A DNA stretch of 64,000 nt from Diadema setosum (Eukaryota > Echinodermata > Echinoidea > Diadematoida > Diadematidae). The DNA lies in contig NC_092705.1 of NCBI RefSeq assembly GCF_964275005.1, forward strand, positions 24,284,673 to 24,348,672, in the 5' to 3' direction. Below, piece by piece: positions 55,201-64,000 of the stretch (position 1 is the stretch's first letter; every line of letters starts with the position of its first letter). Both the position numbers and the translations under genes were made by a program. The notes beneath the pieces were generated by a model that saw only the letters and a program-made list of their open reading frames with translations, made no database searches and was not told the origin of the DNA.

Positions 55201-57851
55201 TTGAAAATGGCTCAAAGTATGTTCATGAAACTTAGTACATATGCATACCTGACCTTGTTCCTCTTTTGAAATTTTGGGTCATGTGCTCAAAGTTCAAATG
55301 TAAACAATCAGTTTGAAATGCTAAAATTACACTTTTTGATTTGATGTTGAAATTACACTATTTTCTCCATACCAAAGAAATGACTGAGTGCATACACTTA
55401 CAGGGTAATTGTCCCGGCCGAACGAGTTCGAGCAGGGGACTATGAAACGGGCTCCGTACGTGTGTGTGTCCGTCCGTCCGTCCGTCCGTCCGTCCGTGTG
55501 TCCGTCCGTGTGTCCGTGTGTGCGTCCGTGTGTGATCAAAATCTTCAATTTGCTACTTCTCTGTCATTTATGAGCCAATTTTAATTCTGTTTGCTTTATA
55601 TGATAGCACTACAAGGGAGCTTTGAAACTTCTACACAGAATTTCAGTCGTGACCTTTGACCTTGACCTTTGACCTATATTGTACATTTTGCTACAAAATG
55701 CTACTCCTTCGCCATTTCTAACCCGATTTCGATTCCGTTTGCTTTATATGATGGCACTAGGTGAGGGCTTCAAAACTTCTACACAGAATTTTGACCTTTG
55801 ACTTCTTTGACCTTTGACCCTGATTTTTGACCTATATTGTACATTTTGCTACAAAATGCTACTCCTTCGCCATTTCTAACCCGATTTCGATTCCGTTTGC
55901 TTTATGTGATGGCACTAGGTGAGGGCTTCAAAACTTCTACACAGAATTTTGACCTTTGCCTTCTTTGACCTTTGACCTTGATTTTTGACCTATATTGTAC
56001 ATTTTGCTACAAAATGCTCTTCCTTCGCCATTTCTAACCCGATTTCGATTCCGTTTGCTTTATGTGATGGCACTAGGAGAGGGCTTCAAAACTTCTACAC
56101 AGAATTTTGACCTTTGCCTTCTTTGACCTTTGACCTTGATTTTTGACCTGTATTGTACATTGGCTACAAAATGCTACTCCTTCGCCATTTCTAACCCGAT
56201 TTCGATTCCGTTTGCTTTATGTGATGGCACTAGGTGAGGGCTTCAAAACTTCTACACAGAATTTTGACCTTTGCCTTCTTTGACCTTTGACCTTGATTTT
56301 TGACCTGTATTGTACATTGGCTACAAAATGCTACTCCTTCGCCATTTCTAACCCGATTTCGATTCCGTTTGCTTTATGTGATGGCACTAGGTGAGGGCTT
56401 CAAAACTTCTACACAGAATTTTGACCTTTGCCTTCTTTGACCTTTGACCTTGATTTTTGACCTGTATTGTACATTGGCTACAAAATGCTACTCCTTCGCC
56501 ATTTCTAACCCGATTTCGATTCCGTTTGCTTTATGTGATGGCACTAGGTGAGGGCTTCAAAACTTTACACAGAATTTTGACCTTTGACATCTTTGACCTT
56601 TGACCTTGATTTTTGACCTGTATTGCACATTTTGCTACAAAATGCTACTTCCGGCGGGGACATATATTACGCGCCGCGTAATTTCTACTTTTCCTTGTTA
56701 TACTTGATATACTAACTATACACATTCTTGTCGCTCTGCTCACCACGCTGTATACAGCAGCAGGGCTGTGTAAAGTTATTAGTATGCGTGCATTACCACA
56801 CAGTGAAAATACGTCTCATCCGATCTCGTTATTTTGAAAACAGCTCAAAGTGTACTCACAGAGATTGATGTGTTATTACGATAATGATTATGTGCCAACC
56901 ATATTGATTGTGAAATTGTCATCTCATATCCGCAAGATGGAAAGATGTACTACCGATATACACCCATTGGGAGAGTAATGTGATATGGAGGAGGCATGCC
57001 TGTCACCATAGTAACATTTCTAGTCAAAGTTGATACACCTTGAACTTGTTCTTTCTCGAACTGTTGGTGTTCCCCCAAAGACGCTTAACTAATAAGACAC
57101 GAAAGTGCGCGCTAATCCTGTACAAAACAAATGGACAGCGCGCGGTCTTCAAGCGTATACGCACATCACCTGAGACGCGCTGTCTTGACACTTGATAAAC
57201 AACAGCAGCGGCTTTGGGGACAGCGCGTCTCAGGTGATGTGTGTCTTTGCCTGAGACGCGCTGTCGTTGAAGATGTTGTTTATCAAGCATTTTTGATTGT
57301 GAGATCATGTTGTTGCCAAATTTTTACCTCCACGAAATAATCCTTATTACTCTAAAATCTTGTTCTTCAAAATTATCCCCTTAATTGAAAAAAAGCTACG
57401 ACTATAATTTCTCAATCTTTTTAAGATGATAAGAATACTACTACCTTTGGAAATGAATGATGTTCCTAAGTGTACTGAGTTTGTACTTAGCTCTCTTTTG
57501 TATCGTCATGTAGGGTAGCCATTTTGTGTCCATTTTTATCGTGCGCCTTCTTTCTTGTTATCTACTATCTTTGGTGTTCCCCATTTCAGGTTCAGCGCGC
57601 TTCTTCCCTTCCAGTCGCCACAAGAAATGGATAAACTGGCAGACGAGTTTTCAGCCTACCAACTGATGAATGATGAAGTCGTCCCTCAAAGTGTCTGGAG
57701 CAAGGCAAAGGTGTCTGAAGATGGACTTCATAGATTGGACGTCATCTGGCAGCATCTTTCCCTGCTCAAGGCTCCAGATAACACCCTCCTCCTTCCTCGA
57801 CTCTCGAAAGTGGCAACCCTCGTCTTGGTGATCCCCCACTCAAGTAGTTGA
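42274..57851 (+). CDS. hAT-transposase-derived zinc-finger gene, multi-exon
   Basis: Exons A 42274-42603 (or alternative B 46874-47152), C 47797-48366, D 49513-49732, E 51840-52112, F 53239-53482, G 57590-57851. All phases agree; A-C-D-E-F-G gives 632 codons with no internal stop. Seen: a C-x2-C...H-x5-H finger (residues 62-88), an RNase-H-like region with SLVIDGSSDN and GVAVDNTSLTVC (the two hAT Asp positions), CHIVHNTASKA (C/H insertion motif), DTRWLNLE (RW motif) and LPRLSKVATLVLVIPHS, the start of the hAT dimerisation block. The frame stops there at TGA although homology continues. Five real introns and conserved splice sites suggest a host gene rather than an active transposon; activity or function cannot be read from sequence. 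No name recognised. Confidence 0.85.
43776..43793. repeat. 18-bp perfect palindrome
   Basis: AGCTAGCGCGCGCTAGCT reads the same on both strands. Confidence 0.95.
43954..43993. repeat. 40-bp GC-rich hairpin
   Basis: Arms CGCGGTTACCCGGGGTACT and AGTACCCCGGGGTAACGCG with almost no loop; about 18 of 19 positions can pair if a one-base shift is allowed. Confidence 0.85.
45916..46421. mobile_element. TTAA-I: inverted-repeat element, 506 bp
   Basis: Ends CTCTTTATGTGCCA and TGGCACATAAAGAG, TTAA on both sides (45912-45915, 46422-46425). The interior is not palindromic; no coding frame. Confidence 0.8.
46874..47152 (+). CDS. hAT-derived gene exon B (paralogous zinc-finger exon)
   Basis: Starts at ATG 46874 and ends ACAGACAAG|GTACAT, phase 0, so it can join exon C exactly as exon A does. 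KYRSKFCEAWTRRYPFI, FHCHIC, SCGHMG and VERHVSGKQH align with exon A over the whole finger, and the first 35 or so intron bases (AGCTCATTGTCATGACA) also match. It may be an alternative first exon. An upstream AG at 46866-46867 would let it act as an internal exon in frame, giving a two-finger protein. Confidence 0.7.
47153..47796 (+). other. Intron between exons B and C
   Basis: Contains CAA, GT and poly-T low-complexity runs; nothing else recognised. Confidence 0.7.
47797..48366 (+). CDS. hAT-derived gene exon C (RNase-H-like core)
   Basis: 190 codons, VGQADVKVATLLSQNNIPLD onward, phase 0 both sides. Holds SLVIDGSSDNG (first Asp), GVAVDNTSLTVCG (second Asp region, resembling the D-N-x-x-N motif of hATs) and DCGCHIVHNTASKASDAFEQ (C/H motif). 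Acceptor CCACAG|GTT, donor CAG|GTGGAT. If the donor is not used the frame runs 22 more codons to a stop, a possible short isoform. Confidence 0.85.
48367..49512 (+). other. Intron between exons C and D
   Basis: Poly-A and (CA)n at about 49140-49203; the other ~1 kb shows nothing recognisable. Confidence 0.7.
49513..49732 (+). CDS. hAT-derived gene exon D (RW motif)
   Basis: VSGFSVEEMATDLFHWFDNS, then AVKHVDTRWLNLETTVSRIL and QQYGSLKSYFLSK. T-R-W-x-x-L-E is the conserved hAT RW block. Acceptor TTCACAG|GTG, donor AAAG|GTTTGC; phase 0 in, phase 1 out. Confidence 0.85.
49770..50694. mobile_element. T2: 925-bp TA-flanked element, pogo/Tigger-like
   Basis: Ends CAGTTAAACTCGCGTAAGTC and the inverse of CAGTTAAACTCGCCTAAGTC, TA on both sides (49768-49769, 50695-50696). 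Subterminal TCGACTTA words recur many times at both ends. No open frame of size, so non-autonomous. Confidence 0.8.
50709..51282. mobile_element. TTAA-C2: palindromic MITE
   Basis: Ends AGGACAAGTTCACC and GGACTTGTCCT, TTAA at 50705-50708 and 51283-51286. Length 574. Confidence 0.85.
51287..51740. mobile_element. TTAA-C3: MITE sharing a TTAA with C2
   Basis: Left end GGGACATGTTCAACG directly after the TTAA that closes C2; right end GTGAACTTGTCCT then TTAA (51741-51744). Length 454, same family with diverged arms. Confidence 0.75.
51840..52112 (+). CDS. hAT-derived gene exon E
   Basis: After a split Asp codon encodes DKAPYFGRLRVLFEDPMTEV and YLLFYQSALQTFLQFNSFLE, ending DVQLP. This is the helical insertion region of hAT proteins (all-alpha, no diagnostic motif). 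Acceptor TACGCAG|AT, donor CCAG|GTAATA; phase 1 both sides. Confidence 0.83.
52288..52521. mobile_element. G4: TA-flanked MITE
   Basis: Starts CTGTATACATCACAC after TA and ends GGCATATACAG before TA. The interior follows the G1 pattern with its CpG words decayed. Confidence 0.6.
52540..52685 (+). repeat. 145-bp direct repeat, copy 1
   Basis: TTACTGATTATTTCTTTA through AAGTATACTAGTTTAAAAG; repeated with modest divergence at 53023-53162. Confidence 0.85.
52714..52790 (-). tRNA. tRNA-Ala(UGC)-like sequence, possibly a SINE head
   Basis: The minus strand gives a D arm (A box TAGCTCAGTCGG), a five-pair anticodon stem CCGGG/TCCGG with loop CTTGCAA (anticodon TGC) and a T-loop region with B box GGTTCGAATCC. 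The acceptor is odd: the ends pair as eight positions with one mismatch, leaving extra bases before the D arm, and the outer T-stem pairs are weak. So pol III signals are intact but a functional tRNA is doubtful; a tRNA pseudogene or SINE head fits as well. Confidence 0.5.
53023..53162 (+). repeat. 145-bp direct repeat, copy 2
   Basis: Matches 52540-52685. The tRNA-like sequence lies between the copies. Confidence 0.85.
53239..53482 (+). CDS. hAT-derived gene exon F
   Basis: Encodes NSLFIGFGAKTLLNKLLNEG, HQASKFYEGVRAFYSRAFSY, then LPLDDSLLRNAAFVNF and EVEYFID. Helical region between the RW motif and the dimerisation block. Acceptor GTTCACAG|AC, donor GACAG|GTATGC; phase 1 in, phase 2 out. 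Confidence 0.85.
53518..53855. mobile_element. K3: truncated GC-rich element
   Basis: Right end CACTGTAAACGGGGTC intact; the left part begins inside the family at GTCGCCGTTCGGGCAAA, joined to a poly-A/AAG stretch 35 bases after the exon F donor. Shares GACTAAAATT and GGCCAATTTTGGCCTCG blocks with K1. Confidence 0.7.
53892..54655. mobile_element. F2: piggyBac-like TTAA element, 764 bp
   Basis: Ends CCCTATTCTAACT and its exact inverse, TTAA on both sides (53888-53891, 54656-54659). Near each end is GGTCAAATTGACC within G and C runs. The interior aligns with F1 (CGACGTTTCGCGC, GCGGCGATCGCACGATC). No transposase. Confidence 0.8.
54869..54957. repeat. Perfect 39-bp inverted repeat, 11-bp loop
   Basis: The left arm 54869-54907 and right arm 54919-54957 are exact inverse complements (each contains GGATCC and ATTATGACCAGCAGGATCC or its inverse). 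Loop AGCTTGAATAA. Confidence 0.95.
55452..55532. repeat. (TCCG)n / (TG)n microsatellite
   Basis: TCCGTCCGTCCG runs mixed with TGTGTG. Confidence 0.9.
55550..56650 (+). repeat. 157-bp tandem satellite, about 7 copies
   Basis: CCGATTTCGATTCCG recurs at 55723, 55881, 56039, 56196, 56353 and 56510 (spacing 157-158); a diverged first copy lies at about 55570. Each unit holds TGACCTTTGACCT, the inverse of a perfect DR1, in most copies exactly. Confidence 0.92.
57162..57287. repeat. Competing inverted repeats
   Basis: Arm 57162-57184 is the exact inverse of 57219-57241 (23 bp); 57219-57234 can also pair with 57250-57265 (16 bp); CTTGATAAACAAC at 57191-57203 pairs with 57275-57287. The stems are mutually exclusive or interleaved. 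Confidence 0.85.
57590..57851 (+). CDS. hAT-derived gene exon G (last), truncated hAT dimerisation block
   Basis: FSALLPFQSPQEMDKLADEF, later VSEDGLHRLDVIWQHLSLLK and LPRLSKVATLVLVIPHSSS, then TGA (57849-57851). Past the stop the same frame reads REQVFSMVQK, which aligns with the E-R-x-F-S-M-V-x-K continuation of hAT C-termini, then ends at TAG 57909-57911. So the stop falls inside a once-continuous domain. Acceptor TTTCAG|G. Confidence 0.83.
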
Positions 57852-57950
57852 AGGGAACAAGTATTTTCCATGGTCCAGAAAATAGAACCGCTTTCTGGCC
57901 TACCGAGGTAGTGCTACCTGAAAGAAACTCTCTGGAGCATCATCACCACC

Positions 57951-57956
57951 AATAAA
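57951..57956 (+). promoter_or_regulatory. Poly(A) signal AATAAA
   Basis: Canonical hexamer 100 bases after the exon G stop, the expected position for 3'-end formation. Confidence 0.6.
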
Positions 57957-58206
57957 GCATATGGGGCAATCACCCATACCTTTCAGCATTCAAGAATTCC
58001 TAAAGATTGCTAAATTGGCAACATGAAGCTACAATCAGAAGCACATCTCTAAGGAGTTAGGTGCAAGATTAGAATTTTCTTTTCTTTTCTTTTTTTCGCT
58101 CAGTATTGCGATCATTCATTGTTCAGCATCTGGCATCCCCTGTGTGTAAACTTTTTGCATTTTCAGCTTTTTCTTGAAAATGCCCCAGACCGAATATACA
58201 AATGGA

Positions 58207-58311
58207 CAACATGGAATTTTATGCTCTTTAACACTTCATAAAGTGGTTTCTAAGTATCTTGCAAAGAGTTAAAAGCTGAATCCTCACCTCAACCAATACT
58301 ATATCATCCCT
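58207..58311. mobile_element. TTAA-A6: right arm of a MITE
   Basis: AATTTTATGCTCTTTAACA to ACTATATCATCCCT then TTAA (58312-58315), matching the right arm of A1. The left arm is missing. Confidence 0.6.
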
Positions 58312-59189
58312 TTAAGAACCATTTGAAGCAGCCAAGTGAAACCTGGCATGTATGTATACGAGTGGACAAAGCTACACCTTACCATTTTAAAGATCATGGG
58401 TCAAGGCCAAATTCTACAATTTGACGCTTTTCCCCATATCTGTGCAGTGCCCAAAGGTATTTTCATAAAACTCAATGTATCAATGTACTAGCAGACTACG
58501 AGATTCTCTATGAAAAGTTTTGTGCCATGGGATCAAAGGTGAAAAGAGCGATAGTACCATTGTCCCCTGACCCCCATCCTTAAAAAGTTCTGCAGCCCCT
58601 GAAACTCTGGTCTCACATTGTCAAGACGTAGGCCCACTGTGTAGGTGTTGGGAAAATAACGCGATGTAGCACAGGGGTATCAGTGGTCATAGCAACATTT
58701 CTACTTTTTAATCAGAATCAGTCAAATTGTTACGTTCAGTGTGCACCAGATCACATGATTTATAGTTTGAAAAATGTCAAACCTCCTTACCATGATGAGG
58801 GGGGGGGGGGGAGGGATAGGAACACCCCTCACACACTCCCTCCCCTTACCACAAAATATTAATCTTACCAGCTCCCCAACCTAGGCATCTCTGAATTATT
58901 TGCTCTGCAACAAAATAATTATTATGGAAGAGATATGTTGTTTGTCTCCACAGATAGATAGTTACTCATTATCGCATTGAAATCGCATTTTCATTTACTA
59001 ATGCCTCGTTTTTGACAATGTAAAAAGGCACGGCACAGGTCATGTCAACTATATGTAAGTTGCCTGGCGAGAACAAGAAGAGACAGAAAGGGAGTTCAAG
59101 GGATACCAAGAGAGGGGGATAGAGAGAGAGAGAAAGAGAGGGAGTAAATCCCTGTATTAACAGAGAATTTCTAACCAGAGATACTACGA

Positions 59190-59612
59190 CAACGTCCAGG
59201 CAATCTTTTTTTTTACTCTGCCTGTTAAAACTGTCCCCACAAAATGTTGCTCAGATGATGTGGTGGTAAATTTTGCCAAAGTCTACCCTAGCCAACTTGG
59301 GTAATTACCCTGATATTACCCAGACATTACCCTGACAACCCTTCTGTTAAGATGCTCTCACAGTAACATTCCTTTGATACACTGATCACCCATGCACAAT
59401 AGTCCAAATAGAATGACATGCCACTCGCTGATCACATGCATGGATTGTATTCACATTCCCCTGTGTGCATGAATGGATAGGTTGTTATGGAAATCTACCT
59501 GGAGAAGGTTTTTGGTGTGTGTCTGGTTTTATTGGCCAAGGCAAGGAATTTTGTTCTCTTGGACATTGTCCCAATTTTGTCAGGGTAAGGTCTGTTAAAA
59601 CTGGGCTTGAGT
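59190..59612. repeat. E2: dispersed repeat
   Basis: Second copy of the repeat at 20665-21010, in the same orientation, moderately diverged. Confidence 0.55.
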
Positions 59613-60032
59613 TTTAAATATCAATTCAAGTGTACCAGGTTTAGTACAATGTATATGCCCTACAGTAGCTGCTCCTAGCCTTTTATTTGTATACCAGCTG
59701 TGTGGGATGTACTTTGACTTGTAAAGTAAAGAATGGTAATGCTGATTGTGTGTTTTGACAATACAGTGTATATGATGGAAGATTGGGAAATGCTTATGCA
59801 AATTAGAGACAAATGAATATTCATTAGCAACAAGAAAGTTGAATGTTCCATGTTTCTCTCTCTGCTGCTCATTTATGTATTCATTCGTTTTTAATCGATT
59901 ATGTAAATATTTTTTCACCTTGTTTTACAGTATTTTTATGTAGAATAGATAATGAAAGCCAAAAGGAATTTTATCTTAGATTAAAAAAAAAGTCTTCCTG
60001 ACAACAATTCTTGAAAAGCCCATACATTGCAG

Positions 60033-60067
<35 letters not shown>

Positions 60068-60164
60068 CAAACAATTTGAATCTGTCATTTTTTAAAACAT
60101 TGGGCTATTTCTCCACACCAACACCCCTGATTGTCATATGGAGGGTCTTAGAATACATCCCTTA

Positions 60165-60350
60165 CAGTGCACTCCTATTATAACGAACACGGTTATAACA
60201 AAATTCCGGTTACAACAAAGTAAAAATTCGGGCCAAAACGCTATCCACTTTATATATTTTTATTGTTTATTTGCTCGGTTATATCAAAATTTCGATATAA
60301 TAAAAGAAAACTGCCGGTCCCGAGGACTTCGTTATAACTGGAGTCCACTG
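60165..60350. mobile_element. T3: 186-bp TA-flanked MITE
   Basis: Ends CAGTGCACTCC and GGAGTCCACTG with TA outside both (60163-60164, 60351-60352). Subterminal TATAACGAA and TTCGTTATAAC words. Confidence 0.75.
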
Positions 60351-60961
60351 TATACATGAGATGTGAAAGAAACAATTCAGAACTCTATAATGGAGAATGG
60401 GAACGAGGACCTATTGGTGTCTGGCATGCATCTATACCCTGTAATGTACAACATTTCTCAATACATGTTTTTATCCTGACTATATTTTATATGTAAAAGG
60501 AATTGATGTTTATACTTGTATATATTTTGCATAAACCTCATTGCAATTTTGGTAAATGCTCCTTAGTGTATTGTGTTTGTGATGAGGTAATCAGTACAGG
60601 ATAGTCAATGAGATTAGACTTGAGGTAGGTGTTCATGGACTGAAGTTGAGAGAATTGAGGATTGATCATGGAGAATAATTACTGCAAGATAAACATGACG
60701 GGTTGGTGGTGGCGTGATTGAGATATACGAGAAATGTTTTGAGTCTAGTTGAGTGTAATTTATTTATACCTGGGTTAAAAGGCTGCTTTCAGCTGGACAG
60801 CTGTTTTTCAGCGAGACCATGTATTACTGTGAGCAACAGAGGACAGACACACTGATATTGCAAACACACTTGTGTACAATGAGCTACATCCATTGAGCAA
60901 GTTACAATGCAGAGGGGAGATATTTACAAATATCAACAAACATATTGTAATCATAAAAAAG

Positions 60962-60995
<34 letters not shown>

Positions 60996-61229
60996 GCAAC
61001 AGCAACAACAACCACCAAAAACGGGCAGGTATACTTATGTAGATGCCAGGGAGCATGTGTATGTGTGTCTGTCTGTCCGTCTGTCTGACTGTATATACAG
61101 TATTTAGAATGGATGTATCCTACTTGCGATTGCCCAAAGTGCGACTTTGCCCAAAGTTTGATTGTGTGGATCCTGATTTCCCATCCAACGATTAGATGCA
61201 ACTTCTGACAGAGAAAATCGGGGCACTGA

Positions 61230-61302
61230 TTGGCTCATAAAAGTAGCGCGTCTGCCTCCAGATCCAATTAACAGACGCAGGTTCGATTCCAGAGTCTAAC
61301 TG
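61230..61302 (+). repeat. Degenerate tRNA-derived (SINE-like) sequence
   Basis: TAGCGCGTCTGCCTCCAGAT followed by a B-box-like GGTTCGATTCC. GCGTCTG and CAGACGC pair as a stem, but no cloverleaf forms. Confidence 0.3.
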
Positions 61303-64000
61303 AGCAAAATATTGTGTGTAATCATACCGTCTGGTCTTCACATAAACTGGAGTTCTGGTGTGTGAAAGCAACATCTCACGCACGTACAACATCACACTTC
61401 ATTCATTCATTCATTCATCACAGAGCAGGGTGCATAAACCCAATGGTCCCTCGTCACACCCAACTGGACCCCATGGAAGACCAGTTGGTGCAGCTGAATA
61501 TGGGCTATCCAGCCATCTTCTCAGATGGAAAAATGAAACAAAGAAACTAACGATTTGACAATGATAAGCAAACACAAACTGACATTGATTACCAGTTTTT
61601 CTTTATTCATATGACTTTAACAGTACCATAAGGCAAGTACTTTGTGCTTTATATCGAATATACTACTGTTAAACAATCTAGCTCACGATTTTCATCTCAA
61701 AAATCCCTGCCGTCGACACCACGAAAGGACGACATTTTGTGCTAATCTTTTTGCCGTGTTATTGCTCTGTTATGTAGGCGTCACACAGTACCAAAATTGA
61801 GCAAAGATGGAGCCATGATAAAGAAATATTGTTCACAACCGTGCACTGTAAAAAAAAAAAAAAAAAGTACTGTAAAATTACAGCAAATGTGATGACAGCA
61901 GAGTCGCCAGATAACCTAATTTATGAAAGATACAGACTGCATACAATTATCCTGAATGATAAACATACATTCCAAAACTGTAATTCATATTACAGGTCGT
62001 TAATATTATGTAACCCCGACTATCAGCTGCACTGTAAAACATTTTACATATTCTTTATGTAGAAAGACATATGTTATACATGGCTCGGCTCGTATAAAAA
62101 TCAGGGTCAAGGTAGCAAACAAGTCGGCAGTCACGCTTCATCTACTTTTATACCTACCTATCGCAAACAAGAATCAACAACAACAGTGACAAATTGAACC
62201 TCGCAACGCTTCCCGGTCATATACATGTTAATCACAATCTGGGTCCTTCTTTACTATTGAATAGCTGCAGATAAGTTCATTATTCTAATCATCATATTCT
62301 TAACATTTTGATTATTACAATTGCATAATTTCAAAAGTCAAACTATATTATAAATGCATTTCTCGTCATAGAAAATCACAAAAATTCGTTGTCGTGAGTT
62401 TTCAGGCTTGTTGGACTAATTAGATTAACAACAAATTATATATTACGTCAATTAGCTGAATATGCTAATGAAGATGATTGCCCAAGCATGCCAAGGTTGG
62501 CAAGATGGCAACCAAGCTTAGTCTACCGCAAAACTAGAACAAATGTTGTACCTATCTAAAACATGAATGTACCCCCACCTCCAGAATAAAAATGCACTTG
62601 AAACTTTCCCACTTTACATACATGGTATATGGTACCATCCACTTGAACATAAGAATAATGTTGATTATAATGTTTATGCCAATGATAACATTTAAGACAG
62701 TTGCACTATCTCAAACTACACGTTGGTGTTCTATGATTCCCCATCACAGAAATCACTTAAAAATTGTATTCTTAATGTTTCAGGCTTCCTGCGATGAAAA
62801 TAACAACATGCCATATTGCGCTGATTAACTGAATATGCTAATTAGGCTTACAAAATAATTGCAAAATGATTGCCTAAAGTTGCCAAGGTGTGATGGCAAC
62901 CAAACTTAATAGTTCAATGCAGTTCTGGAACACGAATCAACAACAACAACAATTACAAAAGCATTGTATACTTAACAACTTTTCTGGACTAGAAGTTTTA
63001 TTAAGTTATGTTGGAAATATTGGGAAAGGTACATTTAACTCTCTTTTATCTTATACGATAAAAGTCTCCATGTTTTTTTTTTCACCCCTATATGTCTCTC
63101 TTTTTTTTCACAACTTTGATGTTCATCGCCGTTGTAAGCAATAAGAATAAGTCTTGATTTTGAAGTACAAACAACAACAACAACAAACAAACAAACACGA
63201 ATTAACCGTCAGTGAATTAATGTTAGATAGAATCCTTAAGTTACAAATATTCGTCACTCTTATATCAGTCATCAATAGCACACCAGTCGGAATGTTATAC
63301 TAAAAGGAAATTCAAACCTGATTACGCAAGTCGCCTTGTATGAAAACAGAAAACCAAAGAATACGTTCAGTGGAACTTTGGGGGGGGGGGGGGGAAGGGG
63401 GGGGGAATCACACACACTCACATACAAAATATGCTCTGTGACAGCTTACAGCGTACAAGTATTTTACTCTAACTACCAGTTTGCTTTATACCCTCTTCAA
63501 TTCTATTACAAATCATAACAATTCAATTAAATTCATTCATTTTCATTTTTTTCCACAACAAATCATAGCATAGAAATCAAATAAGGAATCATATCGTAGG
63601 CATACATTCAACTGTGTGAAAAAAAAGATAATGATAGTTAACACATAGTTTTTTTTTCGTGTATCCAATTTTCGCAAGTTTCACTGATTACCTTCTCAGT
63701 TATTTTTGTTTTCAAAGTACAAAAACAAGATATCAAGATCGAATATTTTCCTTCAAAAATGAGATGCGCATCCAGACAATGGCTTGCCTTCCTTTCCGCG
63801 AGTATACTTTATCGCCATTCCTCTCGAGTATACTTCAAATGCGACGACTCCTTGCGTCATATGTAGTGGCCCCAGGGGTTTTTGATGTTCATGAACATAG
63901 AGAACACCATTGCTGAATGAGGAAGAAAAGGTTGGTGCACGGGGAATACACAAAGAGAGAAATATATTAAACTAAAAGACGGAACTAAATATCTTAACAA

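Larger units (their letters stand above)
53483..57589 (+). other. Last intron of the hAT-derived gene
   Basis: Contains K3, F2, a perfect hairpin, a TCCG microsatellite, the 157-bp satellite and a competing-hairpin region. 54958-55440 and 56650-57160 show nothing further. Confidence 0.75.
57957..64000. other. Right-hand non-genic region
   Basis: Contains a partial A arm, E2, T3, CA and CAA microsatellites (60032-60062, 60963-61012), a SINE-like trace and two diverged direct repeats (about 62448-62520 and 62822-62912). Open frames here are short and match no family I know, including those at 63659-63953. Confidence 0.65.

Noticed and set aside
60907..61107. Poly-Gln open frame.
   Set aside because: It is the (CAA)n microsatellite at 60963-61012 without any flanking gene structure.
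63659..63953. Overlapping open frames on both strands at the right edge.
   Set aside because: Neither resembles a known family, and GAGTATACTT occurs twice within them, suggesting repeat sequence. No exon called.

Overview
This is 64 kb of animal nuclear DNA: spliced genes with phase-matched GT-AG introns and dense non-autonomous DNA transposons. The mix of MRP4-type transporter, hAT-derived gene and many TTAA-flanked palindromic repeats suggests a marine invertebrate deuterostome, most likely an echinoderm. The taxon is inference; no marker here fixes the species.

Left half, minus strand (34081 down to 62): the 5' half of an ABCC4/MRP4-like ABC transporter. I assembled 15 coding exons, 2508 bases or 836 codons, with every splice phase agreeing. 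It runs from an ATG with an upstream in-frame stop through TMD1, NBD1 and the start of the second half. TMD2 and NBD2 lie beyond the left edge. Exon 9 carries an unusual acidic insertion of about 120 residues between TMD1 and NBD1, and exon 14 appears to end in a GC splice donor.

Middle (34.1-42.3 kb): the spacer between two head-to-head genes. Most of it is one 4.2 kb element (37750-41926) with a candidate 6-bp target duplication. It is bounded by inverted arrays of a 17-bp motif, built of inverted ~340-bp modules, and interrupted by a second foldback element with its own 8-bp duplication.

Right half, plus strand (42274-57851): a six-exon hAT-transposase-derived gene of about 632 codons, preceded by a CpG-rich stretch. 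It has two alternative, homologous zinc-finger first exons (A and B) in the same splice phase. Its frame stops at a TGA inside the conserved hAT C-terminal block, and homology continues past that stop. A poly(A) signal follows at 57951. Its introns hold MITEs, a tRNA-like sequence, a perfect 39-bp hairpin and a 157-bp satellite full of DR1 nuclear-receptor motifs.

Repeat labels used below. TTAA-A, B, C, D, F and I are miniature elements flanked by TTAA (piggyBac-type target site). G and T are elements flanked by TA (Tc1/mariner/pogo type). K is a GC-rich family with GACCCCGTTTACAGTG ends. J is the large 4.2 kb element and P the foldback nested in it. E, L, M, N and O are other dispersed or inverted-repeat elements. 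From 57.96 kb to the right edge I see no gene.
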